In this document: positions 16,673-25,808 of the stretch, piece by piece | How the letters are laid out: each line of letters opens with the position of its first letter | Position numbering within the stretch: position 1 is the stretch's first letter | Assembly (NCBI RefSeq): GCF_001971705.1 | Contig: NZ_CP019327.1 | Location: forward strand, 1,612,001 to 1,676,000 | Source: Natronorubrum daqingense | Lineage (GTDB): Archaea > Halobacteriota > Halobacteria > Halobacteriales > Natrialbaceae | Direction: 5' to 3' | DNA length: 64,000 nucleotides | Translations under genes and position numbers: made by a program | Notes under the pieces: generated by a model | What the model saw: the letters and a program-made list of their open reading frames with translations, nothing else | Told to the model about the DNA's origin: nothing | The model's database searches: none

Positions 16673-18315
16673 CGCTCACCTCTGCGCTCAGAACCGAACT
16701 CGGAGACGGGTTCGGCAGTAGTCGATGCCTCGTCGGCGTCGTCTGGATCTTCGCCGGCCATGAGGAGGCCGAGGGTCTCTTCGGTGAGTGACTCTGGATC
16801 AGTAACGTCCATAAAGGAACCTTCGTAGATGACCGCCAATCTGTCGGAGAGACTCCGTACTTCGTCGAGATTCGACGAGATGAGCACAATCGCAACGCCC
16901 TCTCGACGCAACTCGAGGAGGCGTTCGTGGATGAACTCCGTCGAGCCGATGTCGACGCCGCGAGTCGGGTGGGTCGCGACGACGAGTTCCGGGTCTCGTT
17001 CGAACTCCCGGCCGACGATGAACTTCTGTTGATTCCCACCCGAGAACGCTTCGGCGTCCGCATCCGCGTTGGGCGGTCGAACGTCGTACGTTTCGATGAT
17101 GTCTTCTGAGTGTTCGCGGACGGCCCCCCAATCGATCTGATTCGACTGCGCGAACGTCTCCGCGCGTTGGCTCCCGAGCACGCCGTTTTCGACGAGGTCG
17201 AACGGCATCACCAATCCGCGCGTGTGCCTGTCCTCGGGGATGTAAGACATGCCGGCGTCGATCCGGTCGCGTCGCGACCACTCCGTAATCTCGGCTCCCG
17301 CCATCGAAATCGTCCCCGCTTCTGGCTGTCGGAGTCCGGTGATGGCTTCGACCAGTTCGGCCTGCCCGTTGCCGTCGACGCCGGCGATACCGAGGACCTC
17401 ACCGGCGCGCACTTCGAGATCGATCCCCGAGACGGCTTCGACGCCGCGGGAGTCCTCGACGGTGAGATCGGCGACCGAGAGCACCGTTTCTCCGGCGTCG
17501 TTGGCCTCCGTCTCGGCCTCGAGGAGGACTTCTCGCCCGACCATGTGTTCGGCCAGGTCCGATCGCGTCGTGGTGTTCGGGTCGACGGTGCTGACGGATT
17601 CGCCGTCTCGAAGGACGGTGATCGCGTCCGCGGCGTGGGTCGCCTCGCCGAGTTTGTGCGTGATGAAGATGATCGTCTTGCCCTGGTCGGTGAGCTCCTC
17701 GAGAACGTCGTAGAGTCCCTCGACTTCCTGGGGCGTCAACACGGCCGTCGGCTCGTCCAGGATGAGCACGTCCGCCCCTCGGTAGAGGGCCTTGAGGATC
17801 TCAACGCGCTGTTGGACGCCGACGCTGCAGTCGGCGACTTTCGCGTCCGGATCGACGTCGAATCCGTACCGATCGCAGAGGTCGCGAATCTCCCGAGTGA
17901 CTCGCTCGCGGTCGACCGCCAGCCCGAACCACTTTCGGGGCTCGTTGCCGAGGGCGATGTTCTCCGCGACGGTCATCGTGTCGACCAGCATGAAGTGCTG
18001 GTGGATCATGCCGACCCCCGCGTCGATCGCGTCTCGAGGGGACGAAAACGATCGCGTCGTCCCGTCGACGACGACGTCGCCCTCGTTGGGCTCGTAGAGC
18101 CCGTAGAGGACGTTCATCAGAGTCGTCTTTCCGGCTCCGTTCTCGCCGAGCAGCGCGTGAACGGTTCCCCGTTCGACGCGCAAGTCGACGTCGTCGTTCG
18201 CGATAACGCCCGGAAAGCGCTTCGTGATGCCGTCGAGATGCACCGCGAGATCGCTTGCAGACGCTGTGCCCCCCACACCCGCATCGTCGGTTTGTCCCGG
18301 TCCCGGCTCGCTCAT
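16669..18315 (-). CDS. nucleoside ABC transporter ATP-binding protein (two ATPase domains)
   Basis: 548 residues with tandem ABC domains of the RbsA/YufO type. Domain 1 has Walker A GENGAGKTT, Walker B VLILDEPTAVLT and a D-CSVGVQQ signature; domain 2 has degenerate Walker A (GVDGNGQAE), signature FSGGNQQK and a THPTRGVD Walker B region, as is usual for the second half in this group. Energises nucleoside import. Starts 6 nt after the binding-protein gene. Confidence 0.92.
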   Translation of the reverse strand: MSEPGPGQTDDAGVGGTASASDLAVHLDGITKRFPGVIANDDVDLRVERGTVHALLGENGAGKTTLMNVLYGLYEPNEGDVVVDGTTRSFSSPRDAIDAGVGMIHQHFMLVDTMTVAENIALGNEPRKWFGLAVDRERVTREIRDLCDRYGFDVDPDAKVADCSVGVQQRVEILKALYRGADVLILDEPTAVLTPQEVEGLYDVLEELTDQGKTIIFITHKLGEATHAADAITVLRDGESVSTVDPNTTTRSDLAEHMVGREVLLEAETEANDAGETVLSVADLTVEDSRGVEAVSGIDLEVRAGEVLGIAGVDGNGQAELVEAITGLRQPEAGTISMAGAEITEWSRRDRIDAGMSYIPEDRHTRGLVMPFDLVENGVLGSQRAETFAQSNQIDWGAVREHSEDIIETYDVRPPNADADAEAFSGGNQQKFIVGREFERDPELVVATHPTRGVDIGSTEFIHERLLELRREGVAIVLISSNLDEVRSLSDRLAVIYEGSFMDVTDPESLTEETLGLLMAGEDPDDADEASTTAEPVSEFGSERRGER

Positions 18316-18321
18316 GCGCTA

Positions 18322-19383
18322 TTAGACGTCGTCTGGGTCGTCTGGAACGTCGATATCGCCGTCGATGATCTCTTCTTCGGACTCCTCGAGTTCGTCGAGG
18401 ATATCGTCCGGGATCTCGTCGCCGATCGTGTCGCCGAGGACGACGTCGACGCCGTCGTCCTCGAGTCCGAGTTCTTCGACGTCGCCGCCTTCGAACTCGT
18501 CGTTGACGATCGATTCGACCGCCGTGAGGACTGCTTCGTCGACTCGCTTGACCATGCTCGCGAGGATGACGTCCGCGTAGTCTTCTTCCTGAACCGATTG
18601 ATCGGCGTCGACGCCGATCGCGAACCGACCTTCTTCCTCTGCGACTTGGAAGACGCCGATTCCGGCACCGCCAGCCGCGTGGAAGATGATGTCCGCGCCT
18701 TGATCTTCGTACAGCGTCGAGGCTGCTTCACGGCCGCCGGACGTGTCGTCGAAGGAGTCGACGTAGATGCTCTCGACGTCGACGTCGTCGTTCGCGTACT
18801 CGACGCCGGCGGTGAAACCGGCCTCGAAGGATTCGATCAGCGGCGATTCGTCGCCACCGACGAAGCCGACGACTGTTTCGTCCGGGTCTGTCTCGCTGTC
18901 CCCGGCCGAGAACTCTTCGGTCGTCAGCAGACCCGCGAGGTGGCCGACTTGAAACGAGCCGCCGGGTTCGTCGAACGTGTAGCTACGGACGTTGTCCGCG
19001 TCGACGACGGTGTCGATGATGATGAAGTTCTGTTCGTCGTACTCCTCGGCGTTGTCCTCGAGTGCGTCTTCTTGCTCGTAGCCGACGCAGGTGACGAGGT
19101 CGTAGTCACCGGGTTCGGCGTAGTCGCGTTGCATGTTGTCGAACTCGCTTTGCTCGCTGGGCTCGGACTCTTGGTATCCGACGTCGAACTCGTCCGTCGC
19201 ATCGTCGATGCCCTGGCTCGCCATGTCGTTAAACGAGTTGTCACCGAGGCCGCCGGTGGAGTACACCATCCCGACCTGGTACTCAGATTCGTCTTCGTCA
19301 CCGAATCCCCCAACGCAACCGGCGACAGTGGTTAATCCCGCAATACTTGCACCCGCAAGGAACCGCCGTCGATTCTGCGCCAT
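18322..19383 (-). CDS. BMP-family substrate-binding lipoprotein
   Basis: 353 residues. Twin-arginine leader QNRRRFLAGASIAGLTTVAG followed by a lipobox Cys at residue 22, then an acidic linker and the BMP fold (GMVYSTGGLGDNSFNDMA, FVGGDESPLIESFEAGF, DIIFHAAGGAGIGVFQ). BMP/PnrA proteins bind purine or pyrimidine nucleosides. The ATG at 19383 places RRR at residues 5-7; the longer frame from 19437 would bury the Tat motif. First gene of the transport block. Confidence 0.9.
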   Translation of the reverse strand: MAQNRRRFLAGASIAGLTTVAGCVGGFGDEDESEYQVGMVYSTGGLGDNSFNDMASQGIDDATDEFDVGYQESEPSEQSEFDNMQRDYAEPGDYDLVTCVGYEQEDALEDNAEEYDEQNFIIIDTVVDADNVRSYTFDEPGGSFQVGHLAGLLTTEEFSAGDSETDPDETVVGFVGGDESPLIESFEAGFTAGVEYANDDVDVESIYVDSFDDTSGGREAASTLYEDQGADIIFHAAGGAGIGVFQVAEEEGRFAIGVDADQSVQEEDYADVILASMVKRVDEAVLTAVESIVNDEFEGGDVEELGLEDDGVDVVLGDTIGDEIPDDILDELEESEEEIIDGDIDVPDDPDDV

Positions 19384-19566
19384 GAACCAGATTAGCGTAG
19401 ACCTCCGGTTTATACTCGTCGGAATCGACGAATGCAATGGGAACTGAACGCGTACTGGGCAACCATTGACATCCCAAAACAGATCGTGTTAAATTACACA
19501 ACTCTCCCTTCGTTCAAATAGCAGATGATAGCGAGTTGGCCGATCTGACTGGACCGACGCGAACCC

Positions 19567-20973
19567 CTACCGATGTGATTCGACCGTGGCTTCGACGACC
19601 GACCGCGCGTCCGCGACGAGTTCGTCGACGGTGTCGCTTTCGGCGTAGATCCGCACGTAGGGCTCCGTTCCGCTCGGTCGCACGAGAATCCAGGAGGCGT
19701 CCTCGAACTCGAGGCGGACGCCGTAGTCGGTGTCGACAGCCGCCCCGGCGAAGGCCTGGGGGAGTTCTCGCTCGAGGGCGGCCATGGTCTCGGCTTTGGC
19801 GTGATCGGGACAGTCGACGCTGACTTTTCGGTACGGCCGTTCGGTGACGGGTTTGCGGAGCGTTTCGGTATCGCCAGCCTCGGCGACGAGCGTGGCGACG
19901 ATCGCCGCGCTGGCGACGCCGTCGATCCAGCCGCCGAAATGCGTGTGGATGTGCTTCCAGGGTTCGGCGGCGAAGACGACGGCCGTCTCACCACCGGTTT
20001 CGGCCGCTCGCTCGCGCTCTCGAGCGATCCCCTCGTGAAGCGCGCCGAGTCGGACGCGTTCGACGCGGCCGCCCGCCTCACGAACTCGTTCGTCGATCCG
20101 CGCGGAGGCGTTCGGCGTCGTGACGACGACCGGGTCCTCCGCGTCGCTTTCAGCGGTGTAGTGGGCCGCGACGACCGCGAGGACCGTATCTTCGTGAATC
20201 ACGTCGCCGTCGGGGCCGAGGACGACCAGTCGGTCGGCATCCCCGTCGTGCGCCAGACCGACGTCGACGGAAGCGGACTCGAGGAAGGCGGCGAAGTCGG
20301 TGAGCGTCTCCGGCGTCGGCTTGCTCGGGCGAGCGCCGAAGTGGCCGTCGACGTTCGCGTTGAGCGCGACCACGTCCGCACCCAGGCGGGAGAGGACGTG
20401 TGGCGTCGCGTGGGCGGCCATCCCGTTGCCACAGTCGACGGCGACGGAGAGCCCCTCGAGCGGCGAGCGGTCGGCTGTCGACCCGTCGTCACTCCCGGGG
20501 GCCGCCTGTTCGGCCACGTACTCGACGACCGCATCTCGGTACTCCTCGAGCACGTCGAACGAGCCCGATTTCCCCCACTCGTCCCACTCGGCCGGTTCGC
20601 GTGGCTCCTCGCCGACGACCAGCGATTCGATGGCGTGCTCTGCGGTCTGATCGAACTCGACGCCGTCCGTGAAGAGTTTGATGCCGTTGTCCTCGGGCGG
20701 GTTGTGACTCGCGGTGAGCATGACTCCCTTGCGCCCCCGCGAGGCGTACGCGAGCGTCGGCGTCGGAACCTCTCCGAGTCGATAGACGTCGGAGCCGGCG
20801 CTCTCGAGGCCGGCTTCGATGGCTGCGGCGAGTGCCGGGCCGGTTTCTCTGCCGTCGCGTCCGACGACGAACGCCGTGTCGGGATCGCCGGCGGCCTGGC
20901 CGACCGCGAGCGCACGCGACGGAGAGACCGCTTCGACTGGACCACGAATCCCCGCTGTTCCAAAGAGCGTCAT
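19567..20973 (-). CDS. phosphohexomutase-family protein (possible phosphopentomutase)
   Basis: 468 residues of the four-domain PMM/PGM family. Phosphoserine loop TASHNPPEDNG with Ser89, metal loop DGDADR (243-248), and C-terminal phosphate site RPSGTEPYVRIY. The sugar-binding loop, normally GExSGH, reads AEPWKH (336-341), so sugar specificity probably differs from mannose or glucose phosphate. Position upstream of the nucleoside import block, on the same strand, suggests ribose-1-phosphate as substrate; this is inference. Archaeal phosphopentomutases of this family are known in Thermococcales. Confidence 0.85.
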   Translation of the reverse strand: MTLFGTAGIRGPVEAVSPSRALAVGQAAGDPDTAFVVGRDGRETGPALAAAIEAGLESAGSDVYRLGEVPTPTLAYASRGRKGVMLTASHNPPEDNGIKLFTDGVEFDQTAEHAIESLVVGEEPREPAEWDEWGKSGSFDVLEEYRDAVVEYVAEQAAPGSDDGSTADRSPLEGLSVAVDCGNGMAAHATPHVLSRLGADVVALNANVDGHFGARPSKPTPETLTDFAAFLESASVDVGLAHDGDADRLVVLGPDGDVIHEDTVLAVVAAHYTAESDAEDPVVVTTPNASARIDERVREAGGRVERVRLGALHEGIARERERAAETGGETAVVFAAEPWKHIHTHFGGWIDGVASAAIVATLVAEAGDTETLRKPVTERPYRKVSVDCPDHAKAETMAALERELPQAFAGAAVDTDYGVRLEFEDASWILVRPSGTEPYVRIYAESDTVDELVADARSVVEATVESHR

Positions 20974-21132
20974 AGCTGAGCGTTCCGTGAGGAACTACTT
21001 AGCACCGGTGGGATAGATCGATTCTGAACTGGCCTGATGGGTGGGCACGAAACGTGAGCACGAACCGTGAGCGAAACGTGAAAGAGAACGACCGACGCGC
21101 GAGAACAGGCGACACCGACCCGTGCCAAGAAC

Positions 21133-21768
21133 CTATTGGTCCGGAAGTTCGTCGATCAGAACGACGGCTTCGCCGTCGATGACGGTGACGTCCTCGGCTT
21201 CGTTCCGGACGACCGTCTCGAGGCGATATTGACGGTTGCCGAGATCCTCGGCGACTTCGACGCGGGCGGAGACGCGATCGCCGATGGCGACGGGCCCGCT
21301 GAACTCGAGGTCCTGAGAGAGATAAACCGTGAGGCCGGGGAGGCGAGCGAGGGCGGCACTGATGAGCCCGGAGACGAGCGTCCCGTGGACGATTCGCTCG
21401 CCAAAGCGCGTGTCCGCGGCGAACGCCTCGTCTAGATGTAAGCGATTGGTGTCGCCGCTGATGCGGGCGAACTCGCGAACGTCGTCTTCGGTGATGGTCT
21501 TCTCGAACGTGACGGCGTCTCCGACCTCGATCTCGTCCGGATCGTCGACCGTTCGCTCGAAGTCCCACTCGAGATCCGAGTGTTCGACCGACGAAATGGA
21601 CGCGGCGACGGCCTCGCTGTCGGAACCATTCGCAAACTGCGGCGTCAGGAAACTCGAGGCCATCGACCGGTTGAGGGCCGTTGCGTTCTCGACGAACGTC
21701 CGTGCCATCGACGTCCACGCCTCGGTAACGGCTGTTACGTTTCGTGCCGCGGTGTTCTGGTCGGACAT
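21133..21768 (-). CDS. MaoC-like (R)-specific enoyl-CoA hydratase, PHA-linked
   Basis: 211 residues. The C-terminal 140 form a hot-dog fold: EKTITEDDVREFARISGDTNRLHLDEAFA carries the catalytic Asp/His of (R)-hydratase 2 motifs, then FGERIVHGTLVSGLISAAL. The first 65 residues are an additional helical part (WTSMARTFVENATALNRSMA) resembling phasin helices. Converts crotonyl-CoA-type intermediates to (R)-3-hydroxyacyl-CoA for PHA synthesis (PhaJ role). Divergent from phaR across a 245-nt promoter region. Confidence 0.85.
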   Translation of the reverse strand: MSDQNTAARNVTAVTEAWTSMARTFVENATALNRSMASSFLTPQFANGSDSEAVAASISSVEHSDLEWDFERTVDDPDEIEVGDAVTFEKTITEDDVREFARISGDTNRLHLDEAFAADTRFGERIVHGTLVSGLISAALARLPGLTVYLSQDLEFSGPVAIGDRVSARVEVAEDLGNRQYRLETVVRNEAEDVTVIDGEAVVLIDELPDQ

Positions 21769-21943
21769 CTACCGGATGGTAAGCCTGACGTGGTTATGAC
21801 TTCTTTGGCTGCACCAAGCCACGTTTACACCGAACACAACTGAACGTTATCTGTTCGGTCATCCCCGAACGCAATATACACGGAAAACGGACATTCTCCA
21901 TTCCCACCTAGTCAGTGACTCGAGATCGTCTCCACCCCATTAG

Positions 21944-21960
21944 ATACCATTAGATGGTAT
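21944..21960. promoter_or_regulatory. palindromic operator candidate for PhaR
   Basis: ATACCAT-TAG-ATGGTAT, exact 7-bp arms with a 3-nt centre, sits 24 nt upstream of the phaR TATA box and between divergent phaJ-like and phaR genes. A half-copy CCATTAG lies at 21938-21944. PhaR of Haloferax mediterranei is an AbrB-type regulator acting on its own operon, so this is a natural site. Confidence 0.6.
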
Positions 21961-21982
21961 TTGATGGTTTTCTTCGGAAATG

Positions 21983-21990
21983 CTTATCAC
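21983..21990 (+). promoter_or_regulatory. TATA box of the pha operon
   Basis: CTTATCAC ends about 24 nt before the ATG at 22014, consistent with a leaderless start of phaR. Confidence 0.55.
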
Positions 21991-22013
21991 GACTGTGCTC
22001 GTTGACTCTGGTG

Positions 22014-22334
22014 ATGACGGACGACCCCGATCCATCGCGCTGGTTCCCGCCCGCACTGTTCGCCGAGCAGATGCAAGAAACTGGAGAACAGTGGGCCGAG
22101 TCCCAACAGGAGTTGCTCGAGGCGATGATGGCCAGCAGTCAGTCGACGCCATTCGACGCGTCCTCGGCGATCGGACCGATGACGCTCGGCACGGCGACGT
22201 TCAAGGCTCGCGTCCAGAGCGGCGGCCGAATCAGCGTTCCCGAACCGGAACGGGACGCCCTCGACATCGAAGAGGGCGACATCGTTCAGACGATCGTGGT
22301 CCCCGTCAAACGCGACCGCGAGGAAGACGACTGA
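22014..22334 (+). CDS. phaR: AbrB-domain PHA regulator
   Basis: 106 residues. N-terminal helical part (FPPALFAEQMQETGEQWAES, LLEAMMASSQ) that resembles granule-binding phasin sequence, then a swapped-hairpin AbrB domain (FKARVQSGGRISVPEPERDALDIEEGDIVQ, about 62-92). In Haloferax mediterranei a protein of this design represses the pha genes and responds to granules. First gene of phaR-P-E-C. Confidence 0.85.
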   Translation: MTDDPDPSRWFPPALFAEQMQETGEQWAESQQELLEAMMASSQSTPFDASSAIGPMTLGTATFKARVQSGGRISVPEPERDALDIEEGDIVQTIVVPVKRDREEDD

Positions 22335-22355
22335 CTCACGAACCACTACCCAACC

Positions 22356-22841
22356 ATGACCCAGAACCCATTCACCGCGATGCTCACCGCCCAGCGAAAC
22401 GCACTCGAACGCACGCAAACGCTCACTCACGACAGCCTCGAGGCCCAACAGTCCTCGATCCGCGCGTTCGGCGAGTTCGTCGACCGAACGAAGGAGCTGA
22501 CCGAGTCGAACGCCGAACTGTCGAAGGGAACGATTCACGCCTCCTTCGACGCGCTCGAGGCCTCGACGCCCGAGGACGCCGCCGACTTCAGCGATCTCCG
22601 CGAACTCGTCGACGACGGCTTCGAGTCGGGAACCGAGGCACAACTCGCCACCCTCGAGGCCGTCAGCGAGACACTTTCGGAAGCCGAAGCGGCCTCCGAG
22701 GAGTTCTCGGACAGTTACGCCGAGGTCGTCGACACCTCCTTCGACGCGTTTCTCGACGCACACGAACAGGTCGAGCGCAACGTCACCGCCGTGGCCGACT
22801 CGGTCGAGGACGCAACCACGGAATTTGACGTTTCTGCCTAG
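22356..22841 (+). CDS. phaP: phasin, PHA granule coat protein
   Basis: 161 residues, almost wholly helical and acidic with heptad-like spacing and no cysteines (FTAMLTAQRNALERTQTLTH, QQSSIRAFGEFVDRTKELTE). Length and place between phaR and phaE match haloarchaeal PhaP, which coats the granule surface and limits its size. Assignment rests on context and helical composition more than on a motif. Confidence 0.8.
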   Translation: MTQNPFTAMLTAQRNALERTQTLTHDSLEAQQSSIRAFGEFVDRTKELTESNAELSKGTIHASFDALEASTPEDAADFSDLRELVDDGFESGTEAQLATLEAVSETLSEAEAASEEFSDSYAEVVDTSFDAFLDAHEQVERNVTAVADSVEDATTEFDVSA

Positions 22842-22891
22842 TTGAAAGACGGGTTGCAGTCTTTTCACGCCGACTACCGTAGGTACTACTC

Positions 22892-23434
22892 ATGTCCGAT
22901 TCACAGCCTCCCGCTCAGCAGTGGAACAGCGTCGTCGAACAGTGGAACGAGCAGTTCCTCGACGCCCTCGAGCAAAACGTCGAAGCCCAGGCCCAGTTCG
23001 TCGAGAGCTGGTCCGGTAGCGTCGACGACGTCACCGAGGGCGAGGAACTCTCCGAGGGCGTCCAGGGCTACGCTCGAGCCTACGAGACGTGGATGAGCGC
23101 GTCCCAGCGGATGGTCGAACAGCTAACTGAGACGCTCGAGGGCGAGGATCTCGACGTCGAAGCGTTTCGTGATATCTGGCTCGACACGGCCAACGAAGCG
23201 TTCAAAGAGGTCATGTCGACGACGGCGTTCGCGCAGGCGACCGGCGAAACCGTCGGCGACGTCTTCGAACTCCAACAGCAAGCCGACGAGGCGTCCCAGG
23301 AGACCCTCCGAACGCTCGGCTTCGCGACCGAGGACGACGTCGTCGAAGTCGGCGACCGACTCGTCGAACTCGAGCGTCGTCAACATGCCGTCGAAACGAA
23401 ACTCGATCGTATCCTCGAACACCTAGACGAATGA
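22892..23434 (+). CDS. phaE: class III PHA synthase subunit
   Basis: 180 residues, helical. Contains [38 protein letters not shown] and a C-terminal coiled coil with [19 protein letters not shown]. PhaE partners the catalytic PhaC in class III synthases. The stop overlaps the start of phaC by 4 nt (ATGA), typical of this subunit pair. Confidence 0.88.
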   Translation: MSDSQPPAQQWNSVVEQWNEQFLDALEQNVEAQAQFVESWSGSVDDVTEGEELSEGVQGYARAYETWMSASQRMVEQLTETLEGEDLDVEAFRDIWLDTANEAFKEVMSTTAFAQATGETVGDVFELQQQADEASQETLRTLGFATEDDVVEVGDRLVELERRQHAVETKLDRILEHLDE

Positions 23435-24780
23435 ATAACCCATACGCGACCGTACTGGACATGCAACGACAGGCCTGGGAGGTTTCCGCCGAACTGGCCG
23501 AAAAGAGCGGCGTCGCCCCCGAACGCGCGCAAACGGTCGAGTCCGTCGAGGTCGGAGCGACGCCGAGCGAGGTCGTCTACACGGAGAACAAACTCGAGTT
23601 GCTCCACTACGAGTCACGGACGGAAACCCAACACGATATTCCCATTCTCGTCGTCTACGCGCTGATCAACAAACCATACATCCTCGACTTACAGCCGGAT
23701 CGCTCCGTCGTCCAGACGCTGCTCGAGGCTGGATTCGACGTCTATCTGATCGATTGGGGCGAGCCGTCGAAACTCGATCGGTCGCTGGGTCTCGACGACT
23801 ACGTCAATCGCTACATCGACAACTGCGTCGACGAAGTTCGCGAGCGATCGGGCCAAGACTCGATCAACATCCTCGGCTACTGCATGGGCGGCACGAAGTC
23901 GGCGATGTACGCCTCGCTCTACCCCGAGAAGGTCGAGAACCTCGCGCTGATGGCCGCCGGACTCTGCTTCGACGGCGAGGGGGGCGTTCTCGAACTCTGG
24001 GGAAGCGAGGAGTACTACACTCCCGAGACGATCACCGACACGTTCGACAACGTCCCCGCAGAGTTCTTGGACGTCGGCTTCGCGTTGATGGATCCAGTCG
24101 CGAACAACGTCACGAAGTACGTCCGATTCTACGACAATATGGACGACGAGGAGTTCGTCGAGAACTTCGCGCGGATGGAACGCTGGCTCGACGAAGGCAT
24201 CGACGTGGCCGGGCGAGCCTACGAGGAGTTCATCCGCGACATCTACCAGGAGAACGCCCTCGCCGAGAACGACCTTCACCTGAACGGCGAGCACGTCGAC
24301 CTCTCGAACATCGATATGCCCGTCCTCCAGATCGTCGCGGAGTACGACCACCTCATCCCGCCGGAGGCGTCGAAACCGTTCAACGAACTCGTCTCCTCCG
24401 ACGACACCGAGATCCTCGAGTTCGCGACGGGCCACATCGGGATGTCGGTCTCCTCTCGAAGCCACGCCGAACTCTGGCCGCAGGTCTGTGAGTGGTTCGA
24501 AGAGCGCTCGACCGACTCCGACCTCGAGTCCGAACCCGAAACGCCCGCTCCGTCCGACGACGACGCGGCTCTCGCGGAAGACGTCGCCGGCGACGAATCC
24601 GGCCCGACTGATCTGACGGAGATCGACGGCATCGGACCGACGTACGCGGCACAACTCCGCGAAGCGGGAATCGAAACCGCGGGTCAACTCGAGAACGCGC
24701 CCGTCGCCGAAATCGCGACGGAGACGGGACTCTCACCGGGGCGTCTCGAGAACTGGATCGAACAGGCGCGATCTCGATAG
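23431..24780 (+). CDS. phaC: class III PHA synthase catalytic subunit with C-terminal HhH domain
   Basis: Polymerises (R)-3-hydroxyacyl-CoA at the granule surface. 449 residues, alpha/beta hydrolase fold: nucleophile box GYCMGG with Cys151, Asp306 in AEYDHLIPP and His335 in GHIG complete the triad. After an acidic linker (362-392) comes a helix-hairpin-helix domain (395-448: [20 protein letters not shown] and following), the kind found in DNA-binding or scaffold proteins. Haloarchaeal PhaCs are known to have long C-termini; this domain content is worth note. Co-translated with phaE. Confidence 0.93.
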   Translation: MNNPYATVLDMQRQAWEVSAELAEKSGVAPERAQTVESVEVGATPSEVVYTENKLELLHYESRTETQHDIPILVVYALINKPYILDLQPDRSVVQTLLEAGFDVYLIDWGEPSKLDRSLGLDDYVNRYIDNCVDEVRERSGQDSINILGYCMGGTKSAMYASLYPEKVENLALMAAGLCFDGEGGVLELWGSEEYYTPETITDTFDNVPAEFLDVGFALMDPVANNVTKYVRFYDNMDDEEFVENFARMERWLDEGIDVAGRAYEEFIRDIYQENALAENDLHLNGEHVDLSNIDMPVLQIVAEYDHLIPPEASKPFNELVSSDDTEILEFATGHIGMSVSSRSHAELWPQVCEWFEERSTDSDLESEPETPAPSDDDAALAEDVAGDESGPTDLTEIDGIGPTYAAQLREAGIETAGQLENAPVAEIATETGLSPGRLENWIEQARSR

Positions 24781-24940
24781 TCCGTCTCTGACGGACGACC
24801 GACGCCGTAACGATCGGGTCCGATCGGTCTCCTCGTTGTCCGCGACGGTCGCCGACGTATTTTTACCCGGTTCGTCCCCGAATTGTATATTTTGATGATG
24901 GGCAGGCCGTTATTTAGCCCCGGTCGTTGAACGGTCGACT

Positions 24941-25684
24941 ATGACGATGGAAGGACGGACGTGCGTTATCACCGGGTCAGCACGCGGTATCGGCCGCGGA
25001 ATCGCAGAACACCTCGGGGACGAGGGTGCAAACGTCGTCGTGAACTACCGGACGTCGGAGCAACCCGCTCTCGAGGCCGTTGAAATGATCGAAGCCGCGG
25101 GTGGAAACGCGGTCACCGCGAGAGCCGACGTCGCCAACAGAGACGAGGTCGAGCACATGCACGAAATCTGTCACGAGGCGCTCGGGCCGGCGGACGTGCT
25201 GGTCAACAACGCGGGGATCACCGCCGATGATCAGTTCATGGAGATGACCCGCGAGGAGTGGGATCGGGTCATGGACGTCAATCTGGGCGGGATGTTCAAC
25301 TGCACCCAGACGTTCTTCGATGACATCTGGAACGCCGAGGAGGGTCGACTGATCAACATCTCGAGCGTCGTCGGCAAGCAAGGGAACTTCGGACAGGCCA
25401 ACTACGCCGCGGCGAAGAGCGGCATGTTCGGCTTCACGCGAACCATCGCGCTCGAGTTGGCCAAAGGCGGGTCGACGGCAAACTGCGTCGCCCCCGGCTT
25501 CACCCGCACGGACATGCTCGAGAGCGTCCCCGAGACGGTCTTAGAGCGCGTCATCTCGGGCATCCCGCTCGAGCGATTGGCCGAAGTCGAAGACATCGCC
25601 GCCGTCGTGCGCTTTCTCGCGAGCGAGGACTCGTCGTACGTGACGGGCGAAGTGATCGATGTCAACGGCGGGATGGACCTCTAG
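24941..25684 (+). CDS. phaB: acetoacetyl-CoA reductase, SDR family
   Basis: 247 residues. Cofactor motif TGSARGIGRGIA (11-22), LVNNAGIT, catalytic Ser in INISSVVGKQGNFGQ, YAAAKSG (YxxxK), and C-terminal VTGEVIDVNGGMDL. Sequence is FabG/PhaB-like; the position 160 nt after phaC supports reduction of acetoacetyl-CoA to (R)-3-hydroxybutyryl-CoA. An AT-rich segment with TATTTTTA and TTATTTAG precedes it (24855-24920), so it probably has its own promoter. Confidence 0.88.
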   Translation: MTMEGRTCVITGSARGIGRGIAEHLGDEGANVVVNYRTSEQPALEAVEMIEAAGGNAVTARADVANRDEVEHMHEICHEALGPADVLVNNAGITADDQFMEMTREEWDRVMDVNLGGMFNCTQTFFDDIWNAEEGRLINISSVVGKQGNFGQANYAAAKSGMFGFTRTIALELAKGGSTANCVAPGFTRTDMLESVPETVLERVISGIPLERLAEVEDIAAVVRFLASEDSSYVTGEVIDVNGGMDL

Positions 25685-25808
25685 AAACGCAGTTTCGGAG
25701 GTCGGCCAACGCGCTCGAGTCCGCTTGTCGTGCCGGTCTCGATTCGTGTCACCGTCTCGATCTCACCCGGGCGCTAGGAATTATCACTCATGCTGTCTTT
25801 CGATCGGT

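Noticed and set aside
17110-19335. Long open frame (741 codons) on the + strand
   Set aside because: It is antisense to the ABC ATPase and BMP lipoprotein genes, which have clear motifs; GC-rich third positions of the real genes keep the opposite frame open.
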